Assembly (NCBI GenBank): GCA_946122785.1
Contig: CAMGYJ010000004.1
Location: 17,630,150 to 17,694,149, forward strand
Length of the DNA stretch: 64,000 nucleotides
Direction of reading: 5' to 3'
From: Linum tenue
Taxonomy: Eukaryota; Streptophyta; Magnoliopsida; Malpighiales; Linaceae
This document shows, in pieces, positions 21,995 through 37,410 of this stretch. Position 1 is the stretch's first letter, and every line of letters begins with the position of its first letter. The translations under genes were made by a program, and so were the position numbers. The notes under the pieces were generated by a model. It had not been told where the DNA came from and did not search any database. It worked only from the letters and a program-made list of their open reading frames with translations.

Positions 21995-22330
21995 AACTTC
22001 TTAGGAGGAGCATTTCTACTATGCTATATAGTATTGGTGTTTTAATGTACAACTTAAAGTTGTACCATAACATGAAATGTATAAGTTTAGATTGTACCAT
22101 AAAAGAATTTGTACCATTATGTTATGGTACAACTTTACAACTTGAAGTTGTACCATCATATAAAGGTACAAGTTCAAGTTGTACCATAAAAGAATTTGTA
22201 CAAACAGTATAAGTATAATCTGAAGTTGTAACATAACGTTAAATGTACAATTTCAAGTTGTACCATAAAGGCAAAAACCTATAGCACCAATACTATATAG
22301 TATTGTAAAATTCCTCTCTTAGAAGACATA
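21995..22330. mobile_element. Small TIR element (MITE-like) with internal GTTGTACCAT repeats
   Basis: Inverted ends: CTATATAGTATTGGTG at about 22023 pairs perfectly with CACCAATACTATATAG near 22285. The pairing continues outward imperfectly (TTCTTAGGAGGAGCATTT against AAATTCCTCTCTTAGAA). The interior has at least five copies of (T)TGTACCAT / ATGGTACAA words, many in inverted orientation. The exact borders and target duplication are unclear, so the superfamily is not assigned. Confidence 0.6.
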
Positions 22331-22589
22331 AGGTTTGATATATAAAGTAATACACAAGACAGGGTGTGACAAGTCCACTCATGTTTTATAAGAAAAAAAT
22401 AATGGAGCATCGTGCTGATTTGTATAACTTTTTATAGAATATAGATGGATATTGACAAAAGGGTTATTCAGTTTGTGCTAACATGAGTTATTGGTTTATT
22501 GACATAAATATGTGAATACCTCAAATATATCTCGCGCGAATATACAAGCTTTTTGGTCACCACAGCGTGCTGGGAATGAATAGGCTACT

Positions 22590-23024
22590 TTTTCTGTGAC
22601 TGAGTTTGATCATTGTGCTATGATTTCTGTGTCACCTGTGCATGCAATTTCTGATCAGGTACACGAGCCTGTCGTGTATCCTTCTGCACCTCTCATTTTG
22701 CAGGACCCGCCTATCATTCCTTCGCCGCCACTCCATCCAATCTCGCCTCCGAACAAAAAGCTCAAGGAGGAGTGGCGGCCGAAGCCGCAGGTGGCTAAGC
22801 CTGCACGGAAGAAGGGTGGAGACCACTACGAGCTGGTTCTACCCCCTGCACCACGACCACCCTGTCCATCCGAGTACTCACTCGCCTGCATCTTGCCGGA
22901 TGGCCAGGTCGAGCTGACCACTGCTGGTGGTTGCAACCGTCGGGTGCACGGTCACCACCTGAAGCTGTACCTCAAGAGCGATGTGGATCCGCTCTTGGAG
23001 GCACCTGTTCCTGCACCTCCCTGA
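22590..23024 (+). pseudogene. C-terminal tail of an Athila-like pol polyprotein
   Basis: An open frame of about 142 codons ends at the TGA 23022-23024. It has a Pro-rich stretch, a basic segment (KKLKEEWRPKPQ) and then SLACILPDGQVELTTAGG...RRVHGHHLKLYL. This resembles the post-integrase end of Athila/Tat polyproteins, where a motif like 'DG-VEL---G---VNGHRLK-Y' is seen. No integrase core precedes it. The GGGGAGGCAAC block follows within 50 bp, as expected. Confidence 0.65.
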
Positions 23025-23349
23025 GTATCCGCCATGGGCGTCCAGCTAAAAGACGGTAAAGAAGCGCTTGTGGGGAGGCAACCCCACCACGGTTTTCATT
23101 TATTTGTTTTGTTTCGAGTCGGATTGCGATTTGGCTTGTTTTTGGTTTGTTTTCTTTTGTTTTGGATGATGTACTATTGGGCTGACCATTGGACCTAACA
23201 TATCGTGTTTAAGCTCTTTGGTTTCCTTTAGCCGTGCCTGTGTTCCCGACTGGTCTCTCTCCAGTCCGCTTCATCCTGACTGGTCCATTTCCAGTCTTCT
23301 GCAGTCTGTGCATACCGGTAACATCGTTCCCCTTACCTTCCCTCTTCTC

Positions 23350-23384
23350 CATTGAGGGCAATGTCGATCTTAAGTGTGGGGGGG
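23350..23384 (+). promoter_or_regulatory. Internal hairpin and polypurine-tract-like module (second copy)
   Basis: CATTG-AGGG-CAATG (23350-23363), then TAAGTGTGGGGGGG from 23371. Same arrangement and spacing as at 14823-14856. Confidence 0.6.
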
Positions 23385-24271
23385 TGTTTATCTTTTGACT
23401 GCATTAGATTTGTTTGTGTGCTTGGAGCCTAGTCCACTGTCCAAATTTTTGAATTTGAGGGCTCCAAGTACGTGTTCCTTGCAATTACCTGCTCAGTATG
23501 CTTTGAATTGACAGTCTCTGTAGTGATTTGCAACCTAGGGAGGTAGTGTAGCACTATGGAGGATGTTGATGCATTTAAGACGTCTCATTTCTTCTTCATA
23601 TTGTGTTGGTTGATTGAGTGAATTAGTGATCTTAGGACCCTTGAAATGTGTGGTGTTGTGGACTCTCTGCCTGTCATGGACTCTTGTATCATGTTTTGAA
23701 AATAACAGGTGCTCGAAAATGTGCTTTAAAATGACGTCTCCCGTGCGAATAGGGCGAAAGTGTGTAAGGGGAGACGGGAATCCGTTCCCAATTTCCACCT
23801 ACTACCTCCAGCCCCCTTACATGTCTTTCCCCCGCACGAGGCTCGAGACAACTGCTCCTGGCATGGCCGGTAAGAGCCGGGCTCCCGCAAAACCTTTGCT
23901 AGGTGGGAGCCCTCGTTTTCTGCAAAAACAGGTTGGAACCCTTGAAAAAAAAAGAGAAAAACAGAAAAACAAGCAAAAAGAAGAAAGAAAAGGGGTTCCA
24001 ACCATCTCCAAGAAGAAAATTGAGCACCTTGAAAAATGTGAGTCCATGATCTTTTGTTTTTGAGAGTCTCTTCATCCACGATTCATTTGTCCTCTGTTCA
24101 CTATTTGCCATGATGCTGACTCGAGACTAGTGCTCTCGCCGAAGAAGTTATGAGATGACTTGTGCGTCGGTTGACCTCGTAAGTTGCTAAATGATCTAGG
24201 AAGTCCTCTACCTACGATCGAGGTTGTTTGTTGCTATGGAGATCTGGAGAGTTGCATTGGTTTGAGTTAGT

Positions 24272-24311
24272 TTTGCTTGGGGACAAGCAAACGGTTAAGT
24301 GTGGGGGAGTT
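24272..24311 (+). promoter_or_regulatory. 3' polypurine tract with upstream hairpin (second Athila fragment)
   Basis: TTTGCTTG (24272-24279), loop GGGA, CAAGCAAA (24284-24291), then TTAAGTGTGGGGGAG (24296-24310), directly before the LTR start at 24312. Confidence 0.72.
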
Positions 24312-24449
24312 TGATAGACCTTTATTTACACATGTTTTTGCCCCCGTTCTTACACCGTTTGAGGTATTGATTCTTGTGTTTTAGGCCGATTTCACGCTAG
24401 GTTGTGCTTGTTTGTGATATTTCAGGTCCTACACCACTAGAGATGGAGT

Positions 24450-24835
24450 GTGTTCAATTTCAAAAATAATGGATCGTTGTTGTCTCCCTCAGCAGAGCAG
24501 CAGCGGCGGGAGGTTTCATTCGAGACCATCTTAGAGAGATGTAAGGGGGCTTTCATCAACAACCTAAGAGTGTGCTCAATTCTGTGTGCGGAGCTCAAAT
24601 GCGCATTTGAAGATATGAAACTTGCTTGGACGAGGGGATACTAGAACACTACATCTTAATATTGATTCCATGACGAAAATCAACATAATCCAAAACGTTG
24701 CTGATGATGATCATCGACATGGTATCTTGGCCAAACATATTAGGCTACTTAGCAGAAAATTGAGAAGTGAAAGTCTCCCATATGTACAGAGAGAACAATT
24801 TTGCAGCTGATTACTTGGGCAATAATGGTAAAGGG
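24450..24835 (+). pseudogene. Relic of a plant reverse-transcriptase-associated RNase H domain
   Basis: Two frames together read CKGAFINNLRVCSILCAELKCAFEDMKLAWTRGY and then HLNIDSMTKINIIQNV...HIRLLSRKLRSESLPYVQREQ...ADYLG. This is the pattern of the RNase H-like domain common in plant LINE reverse transcriptases and related host proteins: E in AEL, D in ...DS, and a late V.RE...AD.L motif. A TAG after TRGY and a frame change show it is broken. It starts right after the truncated Athila LTR. Confidence 0.55.
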
Positions 24836-25562
24836 AACGGTTCTTCATTAGGCACACGTGAGCGACCCGAATCTTTTGATCTGGCTCTCATGCGATATTA
24901 TGACGATTTTCCACGATCGTTTAATTAATGCAATTTAGAATGGGGCATTTGTGTTCTTACAAACAAATGCGAGTGACCAATTTGTTAATGGCGCAAACAT
25001 AAAGGACGATTTATGTAATTTACCAATTTTTCCAACTTCCAACGTCCATTATGATTAGCAAGGTTGTCAACCCGCGGGTAGACCCACTTTGACCCTGGCC
25101 CGGTGAGAAAAACGGACCGCACGAATCCGCCGGGTCAATCGCTACAAGGTCTGGGTTGGAGATCAAATTGTGTCATTTTTTTCTTTGGTTTGCGAAATGC
25201 GCATATTTTCTTATTTTTCTTTTCGCCTAACTCCATCTTTGGAATCCTAAGTTGAACATATGAATATATATGTTATATAAGTGTGTGCGAATTTTCACTA
25301 TATGTTGGATCTAAGTACGACATGTTATTTTGGTGGAATATTATATGTTATAACTCATATGTTAGATGACATTTCATATAATTTATCATGATAAGTACAA
25401 TAGAATGACTCTTTCCATATTTTTCGATCTAAATCGGGCTAAAACGGGTGATTCATTAATTCTTGACTCACTAGTTCGATCGGATTCAAGTCAGGGTTAG
25501 TCCGCGGTTGACAACCTTGATGATTAGTGATTACTCAGCGGAATGTCAAAAGTACCAATATA
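24836..25562. other. Spacer, nothing recognised
   Basis: AT-rich. A small GC-rich patch near 25070-25150 (CCCGCGGGTAGACCC... and GACCGCACGAATCCGCCGGG) mirrors GGTTAGTCCGCGGTTGACAACC near 25495-25517. GTTGTCAACC at 25055 and GGTTGACAACC at 25507 form inverted ends, so this may be another small TIR element of about 460 bp. Confidence 0.4.
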
Positions 25563-25570
25563 CCCTCACA

Positions 25571-26279
25571 TAGGGATGGCAACAAAACCCGAACCCACGG
25601 GTACTCACCCGACCCACCCCGGTCAACGTCGGTAAAACCCGTGTTGACGGGTTTTGGGCCGGGTTTGGGTTTTAACCCGTTCACTATTCATTGGGTTGGG
25701 TTGGGTTTGGGTTTAGGTAAACCCGCCCCATGGGTACCCGCCCACACCCATATAATTAATTTTTCCGGTTTATTTAATATTTAAACAACTAATCTTCTTT
25801 ATGTTTGTGGAGATATGTCTAATTTTTTCTTTCTAATTGTGTAGAATGAAGTTGATATTATCGATTAGAGAGTGGAGAAGCTTAATTGACAAGGAGGAAA
25901 AAACTTTCAATTAATCATGTTGTTTATGGATAATTTGTGATTTGCTTCAATTTTTTTGAGTTTTCTAGATTGATGTTGAACAATTTGTATGGTTAATTTG
26001 TGATTTGCTTGAATTTTCTAGAATTGTGTTTTATATATGGATAATTTGTATTGAGAGATTGATATTTGACTTTTATTTTGATAGGAACTTGTTATTGTAA
26101 ATATTTTTACGACAAAAACCCATGGGCACCCATGAACCCGCGGATACCCAGCGGGTTGGGTTGAGTTTGGGTTTTTCACACCCAATGAATTTTACGCCGA
26201 GTTCTTTTCACGAATAAACCCATAGGTTTGGGTTTGAGTTTGACCCAACCCGACCCAACCCTACCCATTGCCATCCCTA
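25571..26279. mobile_element. hAT-type MITE, 709 bp, perfect 8-bp target duplication
   Basis: TIR TAGGGATGGCAA at the left, and TTGCCATCCCTA at the right end. The flanking CCCTCACA at 25563-25570 and 26280-26287 is a perfect 8-bp duplication. Both ends contain dense GGGTTTGGG/AACCCAACCC repeats, and the middle is AT-rich and non-coding. It lies less than 1 kb upstream of the poly(A) polymerase start codon, so it may sit in or near the promoter. Confidence 0.93.
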
Positions 26280-26289
26280 CCCTCACAGT

Positions 26290-27219
26290 AGTAAATTCCC
26301 TTCTTTTACCCATCCCGAACCCCAATTGCCCACAATCCAGTCGTGGCCTCTCCGCCTCCTCCACCCCTTTCCCAATCCCCAGTCTCTCCGCTGCAACAGG
26401 AGAAAGCGCCGCCTCCTTGCTTCTCTCCTCCCAGACGCCACTTCCCCAATCCCTCCTCCCTCCTATATTCGGGCAACCCACAACTTCGACGATAACCCCA
26501 AACAGCCCCCAGTCGCCGCCATTGTCGCGTCTGCAGTCCCTTCATCGTTAACGATTTCCTCGCCTTTCCGTCTGTCTCCTTCCTCAATCCCGCCCCCAAT
26601 CGCTTCTCATCATATTGGACACAAATTTCCTTGTTATATGAACTGCCAATTCTGAAGTTATCATGTTCGTTCGATGATTGTTTCAGGGCATCCGCGCGCC
26701 AAAGCTTCGAGGCCTTGATCGAATCGATTGCTGCGGGCGGGAGGCTGTTCATCGAAAAGGAATCGACTTTGCTCTTCCCCAGAAGTTTCTCATGGTGCCC
26801 GCGTAATCTGTGTGTATGATTGGACTGTTCTGTTGTTTGCCTGGTTAGGGTTTTGCGACTGCCCAAGGACTTGACTGGTGCTGTATACTTGCTCTTAGTC
26901 AGAGTCTACTCTCTCATTTCTCTGGGTTTCTCTGCATTGTAAAAGAGCAGAATAAGAAAGGTTATCATCCTGTGTATGTTATTAGTTTTGCGGGGTTGGA
27001 TTGATTTGTAGATACCGCCCGGGAAAAAGATAGTGGAAAATCAACTCTATTGTTATTGCTTGTTATTTTCAGTTTATCTGTTCTTTGCTTAACAGCTCTC
27101 GGCAATAACATCTATATATATCTTCTGGGTCGAATCCCCCGTGTTCAAATAAGAAAAGAGGAAGAAAAAAGAACAATAAAAAGAAAACATTGAACCGTGA
27201 AAAAAAACCCGATTAAGTA
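26290..27219 (+). promoter_or_regulatory. Probable promoter and 5' leader of the poly(A) polymerase gene
   Basis: A C-rich stretch (26310-26620) has the composition of a plant 5' UTR, and a CAG acceptor-like site occurs at about 26686. The ATG of the gene lies at 27220 in an A-rich context (GATTAAGTAATGG). Both strands hold open frames here (minus-strand 26306-26866, plus-strand 26326-26655), but their Pro/Ser/Arg composition looks like chance in C-rich DNA. A 5' UTR intron is likely but I cannot fix its ends. Confidence 0.45.
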
Positions 27220-32272
<5,053 letters not shown>

Positions 32273-32477
32273 CAGCAAAGCAATGGAGTACAAAGGCCTT
32301 TCCCGAAGTGTTTTGTTCTGCCAAAGTGAATCTTGATTCTTCCAAATCACCTGGCTCGGCTGCCTCTCTTTTAATGTTCATGCACTCTTTCCTGTAATGA
32401 GAAAGACATGACATCGCTGTACTCTTTATGACATGTTAATATTATTATCCTTGTTAAAAGAGGAGCGTTTTATGTGT

Positions 32478-32483
32478 AATAAA
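32478..32483 (+). terminator. Possible polyadenylation signal of the poly(A) polymerase gene
   Basis: AATAAA about 205 bp after the stop codon, in a T-rich 3' UTR context. Confidence 0.5.
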
Positions 32484-33111
32484 TCACCTTTCTCCTGAAT
32501 TTGGGATTTCACAGGGATCCACCTTAATAATATTGATTATTTATATACCTTAGAAGTTAAATCAGAGGCACAATTTGATTGAGAACTTCCAGAGGAACTT
32601 GGAAAAGAAAAAGAGCAGAACAATGATGTTCTTGGCCGTACACGAGCTATGCTGATGTATTCAATGAGTTTATAATTTAGACGACAGGTTGTGCAATCTT
32701 TGAAATTTCACGGTGACAAATATAGATTATTACAATGATTGATCTCGAAAGAAAAATTGCTGGTAATTAACTTTAATCTTGAGAATAATTAGTGTATTAC
32801 AAGGTGTCCCCAAAACCAAAACCAAAACCGAAGATAAAGATAATGTGGGTAATGCTTCAAGGTCCAGCGAGCCAACCAAGCTCATATTACAGAAAGGAGG
32901 CACATTCAAAGGACTCTGCTACTTCTATGACATAACATGGTATAATATTTATATATCTCTAGACCAAAATCTACTTGATGGAAATTGGAATCTCATTGAC
33001 CAGTGAATTTTTTGTGACAGGCAGGGCAGACAAGTCCAGCCCAGAAAAGATCACATTCTGCAAATTCTGTCTGTCTACTACTCTCTTACAGAGACCAGAC
33101 ATATGCAGATA
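32484..33111. other. Convergent intergenic region
   Basis: About 630 bp between the 3' ends of the poly(A) polymerase and WAT1-related genes. It probably contains both 3' UTRs. Short open frames here are not convincing. Confidence 0.5.
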
Positions 33112-34910
33112 TCATGGCAAGTCAGTGTCTGCAATAATTCGACGATGATCATGGTGATGGAGGAGAAGGGTGGTAGTCAAACTGTCATCTTCCACCTTCA
33201 AATTGTCTGCCACATTTTCAGTTGACAATATTGTCATTCTTCTCTCTTCATTCTTACCCCAAAGGACACAGTAGAGACCAATCATTATCAGCACTGCTCC
33301 AACCATCCTGTTATAACCGCAACGAACATTATCAATACAACTGGCATAATCAGCAGTGATGATTAATCACTATGAGAACACTTTGAGCTTTTTACATGGG
33401 GCATTAGAGATTCTCGTTCAGAATTGGTTTAACATAGAGTGACATGTTTCGAGTTTCTGACTTTGTATTTAATAGCAGCTTTGAAGGTTTTATCCTGCTA
33501 GTTAAGGAACATACCCTCCTGAGTAGAGTTGATCTCCGAGGATCAAAGCGGCCATAATGGCAACTAGAACGGTCTGCAATGGCTGGAAGACTGCAACAAA
33601 CACTGGACCTCCCTTCTGAATGCACCATGTCTGCAGAGAGATTACTATCCCAGATGCCACAATTCCCTGCACAAGGTCACAGTTTAGTCCTAATTGCAAT
33701 TAACTGAGGTGGAAATGAGCATAAATTGCACAAAATCAAAACCGGCTTACAGCATATAAGATGGTGAAGAGCTCTTCTAGTGACTGCAGCTTCCAGTTGT
33801 TCAAGTCAGTTTCAAGGAATGAAGCAATGACCAAGAACTGGATCAACCCAAAGAAGCATGTGAATGATGTCATGGTCAGCTTGGCTGGGTACTTCTTCAG
33901 CACTGGAGCCTGCAATATAATGTACAGATATAACACATCATTTGATTTCAAGCTCGAGCCTTTCTTTGAGAAAGCATATCGATTCACATAGCTCGTGGCG
34001 GGTACCTGGAAGACCATCCAGCCAGCCCAAGAGAGGCAGTGGCCAAGGAGGTAGATGCAACCCCAAGTCCAGTTCTGCGTTTTCTTACTATCTGATGCAA
34101 TGTCAGTTTGTTGATGTTCCTCCATTGTGAGCATGTTTCCCCCATGGTGGAGTAGAGGAGGGCCTTTGTAGAGGGTGATTATGGTGGCACCTCCTATGCA
34201 TGCAATTGTGCCTGCCACTTTTGCCAACCCATCTCTCCTTCTCAAATTCACTTGCTCCACTCTACAAAAAGAATAAAATTTTTATGAACAGTAACAAAAT
34301 GAAAGGAATCATGGTTATGTTTTGATTAGTACCCAAGAGCAGAAGCCATGAGGAAAGTAATTGCAGGAACTGAGTTCTGCATTGCGGATGCAAATGTTGG
34401 AGATGCATAGTACAACCCAAGTAGATAAAACCCTTGGTTGGCTGTTATCCTGACAAATCAACACAATACTCAGAATAATAAAACCCATTAACCACAAAGA
34501 TCAAAAATGAAAAAAACAATCAGCATTCTTGTTTACCCTATCAATGCTAGAAGGAAGAACTGAAACAGCAACGCAAATGTAAGTGGTGGTCTTTCATTCC
34601 TGAAAATCATATGGAGAATCAATATATATCAGCACAAATGGGATGAGTTTCAATACATATATCCAAAACCCATGAAGGCAACAAGGAGATTGGATTCGTC
34701 AAATGCATACTTCTCCAGGAAATAGGCGAAAGGGGCCAAGAGAAGGAGAGCTATGGTGTTTCTGTAGACAGGGTAAACCACTTGGCTGACTCCAATGTTG
34801 AGTGCAACCCTTGAAACAATGTGGAACCCTGAGAAGCATAGCTGAAGTATCAACAATCCTAGCACCAGCTTCATTCTCTCTGATGGTGCCTTCATTCCAC
34901 TTGATGCCAT
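33112..34910 (-). CDS. WAT1-related (nodulin MtN21/EamA-type) membrane transporter, 380 aa
   Basis: A plant drug/metabolite-type transporter. Family members move auxin or amino acids across the tonoplast or plasma membrane; the substrate here is unknown. Exons (minus strand): 34910-34711, 34599-34537, 34449-34333, 34261-34006, 33909-33751, 33666-33515, 33307-33112. All junctions are GT-AG and the summed length, 1143 bp, is an exact codon multiple. The N-terminus MASSGMKAPSERMK precedes hydrophobic helix 1 (LVLGLLILQLCFSGFHI). Family motifs include VYPVYRNTIALLLLAPFAYF, GLYYASPTFASAMQNSVPAI, SWAGWMVFQ, GIVASGIVISLQTWCIQKGGP and ALILGDQLYSGG. About ten membrane helices in two EamA repeats are expected, with a polar, His-rich C-terminal tail. 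Intact. A single-exon relic of a paralogue lies at 678-890. Confidence 0.94.
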
Positions 34911-34975
34911 TCTTTCTCTTTTTCGTTTGTAAGCTCTTTTGTTCTGGTGTGGTTGAAGAGCAATTGGTTCTCATG

Positions 34976-34985
34976 TATATATATC
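34976..34985 (-). promoter_or_regulatory. Candidate TATA box of the WAT1-related gene
   Basis: On the minus strand GATATATATACA lies about 70 bp upstream of the ATG at 34910, a suitable distance for a short 5' UTR. Confidence 0.45.
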
Positions 34986-34989
34986 TGCA

Positions 34990-36672
34990 CACAGCCACCA
35001 TCCACAAACATCTTCGTGATTATGACTAACCAACCAGCCTTTTCAATTATTTGGACGAATCTTTCCCAATAGTTGACTCCTGTCAGCCAATTATCGTTGA
35101 GGCTACAACACATGCATGAACATACTAAATACCCCATGCAACTTGTTCAGCAGCTACCTGCCTGTTTGGTTTCACCCTATGTGAACAACTCTGCAAACGG
35201 ATCCATTTGATTTGTTAATGAATTTGGGTTTAGGCTCTGTCGTAGATTTTGCAAAAGCAGCTTCTGACTGGAATTTTAAGCGAAGTTAAAGTACTAAAAA
35301 AATAATTGAATGTTGTTTGATAAACTATTAGAAGTATTTATTGACATTAGAAGTCGAGTAATTCAACGAAATTTTTTTAGGTTTGAACAAATTGTGTGTA
35401 AATTGTTTTTGTCTTCATAGGTTCTCTTTGTAACAAATTAAATCCTTCAATCAACCACATGGATTGAAAATTAGACGGTAAAACTAAAAATTGTCAGTAT
35501 ACACTAAAACGGGATGTTCAAATGTTTATGCTATTTTCTCTTTATTTTTTTTGTACATTCATCTTACTACGACAACAAATTTAGATAATTTTCTAGAAGT
35601 TGAACAAATTGTCGCACGATATTTGAATGTGTTATGATGTTGTATTGGTCAATTTCTGTTTTACAAACAATATATTACAAGTGTGAAGGGTTCATTTATG
35701 TTCAATCTAAAAGGTTAAAACCCAAGTTGATTTGTGAGCCTGTAATAAGAAAAGAGATATAGTGGTGCTGCACAAATTTTATTTATAAATTTTGCTTGTC
35801 GCCTGACTTTGGGGAATAATGGTTTATCCGCAGACAATGTGGAGGGTGAAGCATGTGGGGCAGGCAGTCTAATGCACAGAAGAGCACCTTTCCTAATTAT
35901 ACCAATCAATGAACCCGGACTCGTAATATCAATATTGTTAAGGGCAGAAATTCGGTTGTATAGTATAAAATCAATGTCAAACATCAAATTAATCTCTGCA
36001 AAATGGAACCAAAACCAAATAGTGTAACATAAATTCTCATGAGTCAAGATTAATTTCGTTTCCTTTCCCTTTCCTTTCAATTTGCTTCATATTTTCATAG
36101 GGATGGATGGAAACACAATGATAATGCACCTAAGCTGAAATTATGATTAATCTTTTAATTTGCTTTCAACAACTAGGATTCTCATTAAAAAAAATAAACC
36201 AAATTAAGATTCCTTCGATTTTATTTGTCCCTTTTCATTATGAGGGCATTAATTGATGAAATTAAATGATCAATCATAATCATGAACCTTGAGCTCAATG
36301 ATAGATTAGGTGACATGTTGATGAGTGTTGAAGGGAGAGGGGGTGTTGATTGTGTACTGATTGGTGAGGAAGTGGGAACAAACAAATCCAATTGCCATGT
36401 GGGGTTTACCCCTTTGACCCTCCCTTTACGTTATAAATAATTTTCCCAAATTTAGTTCGAGTTAACAAAATTAACATAATCGTCATCCTAACATGATTGT
36501 TGATCATTTGTCGCCTCATCTTTTAATCAACAAAACTTCTTACATGACGATCCTCGAATGAGAAAGAGTGTCACCTAGCAACAGGAAAAGTTTAGAGGTG
36601 CAGAGGGAAAAGAAAGAAGGAAGCAAGGTATTTGTGGTAATCGATAGTATGCATTTTATTCAATTTTCCCAG
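34990..36672. other. Upstream region of the WAT1-related gene and spacer
   Basis: AT-rich intergenic DNA with no credible gene. It ends at the left target duplication of the MULE (AAGCATATA, 36673-36681). Confidence 0.5.
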
Positions 36673-36681
36673 AAGCATATA

Positions 36682-36910
36682 GGAAAAAATCCTAAAATAT
36701 GTTAGTTATTAAAAAATAATTCTCAAAATACGTTAATTATAAATTCCCCCCCGCAAAGTACACATGTTTGGCATTCAACGCCATCTTTTAAAACAGTGAA
36801 TACAATCACCGCCTTAAAGGAAAATGATGAAAAAATCATCGCGTTTAACTAAAACGGTGAAGGCTTCACCGCCTTTGTTTAACGCGGTGACTGCTTCACC
36901 GCCTTTGAGT
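36682..36910 (+). repeat. MULE left terminal inverted repeat
   Basis: Pairs with 46570-46798. After the AT-rich tip it contains an array of CACCGC / GCGGTG words (for example TTCACCGCCTTT and AACGCGGTGA), which continues inward to about 37040. Confidence 0.85.
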
Positions 36911-37410
36911 AAAGCGGGGATATTTTCCACGTTTCCCACCTCTGGTAGGTGAAAATTAGGTCACAACCACCTAAAGTTCACCGCCTTATGGCAACGCGGT
37001 GATTACCTTAACCGCTTTTGACAATGGCGGTGAATGCGCCCTGATTGTCAAATAAGCACCCCCTCCCACAAGATGTTGGAAAAATACTCTCCCCCATTTC
37101 TGTCAAATTTAAGCAAAAATTCCAACAACTGCGATAACAAAAACAATTTTTCGGTATGATATAATTTTGTATTGTTTATATTATGATGTTTTAGTAGTTA
37201 TATGTATGTAATGAATTGCAGTTCGTGGTGAATTTAAATGAATTTGTTTACCATACTCATATTATTGTAATGCTAGTTATGGTTCATATCTCGATTAGTT
37301 AGTTGCGTTTGTTTATGAATTTGAATAATATTATTTTCGTAGCCGTAAAATATGGTTTCAGTTAATTTTATTGGACTTAAGCTAATATTTACTTATTGTA
37401 AATTGCAGAT

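Larger units (their letters stand above)
22560..24437 (+). mobile_element. 3' fragment of a second Athila-like retrotransposon
   Basis: Contains the end of the pol polyprotein, the GGGGAGGCAACCCC block (about 23070), the internal hairpin/purine module (23350-23384), a long purine run (23944-23995), the terminal hairpin and polypurine tract (24272-24310), and the first roughly 125 bp of a 3' LTR starting TGATAGACC at 24312. The 5' part of the element and the rest of the LTR are missing. Collinear with the 3' half of the element at 7165-18143 but clearly a different family. Confidence 0.82.

Noticed and set aside
26306..26866. 186-codon minus-strand open frame
   Set aside because: It lies in the C-rich leader of the poly(A) polymerase gene, has Arg/Gly-rich composition typical of the complement of C-rich DNA, and competes with overlapping plus-strand frames.
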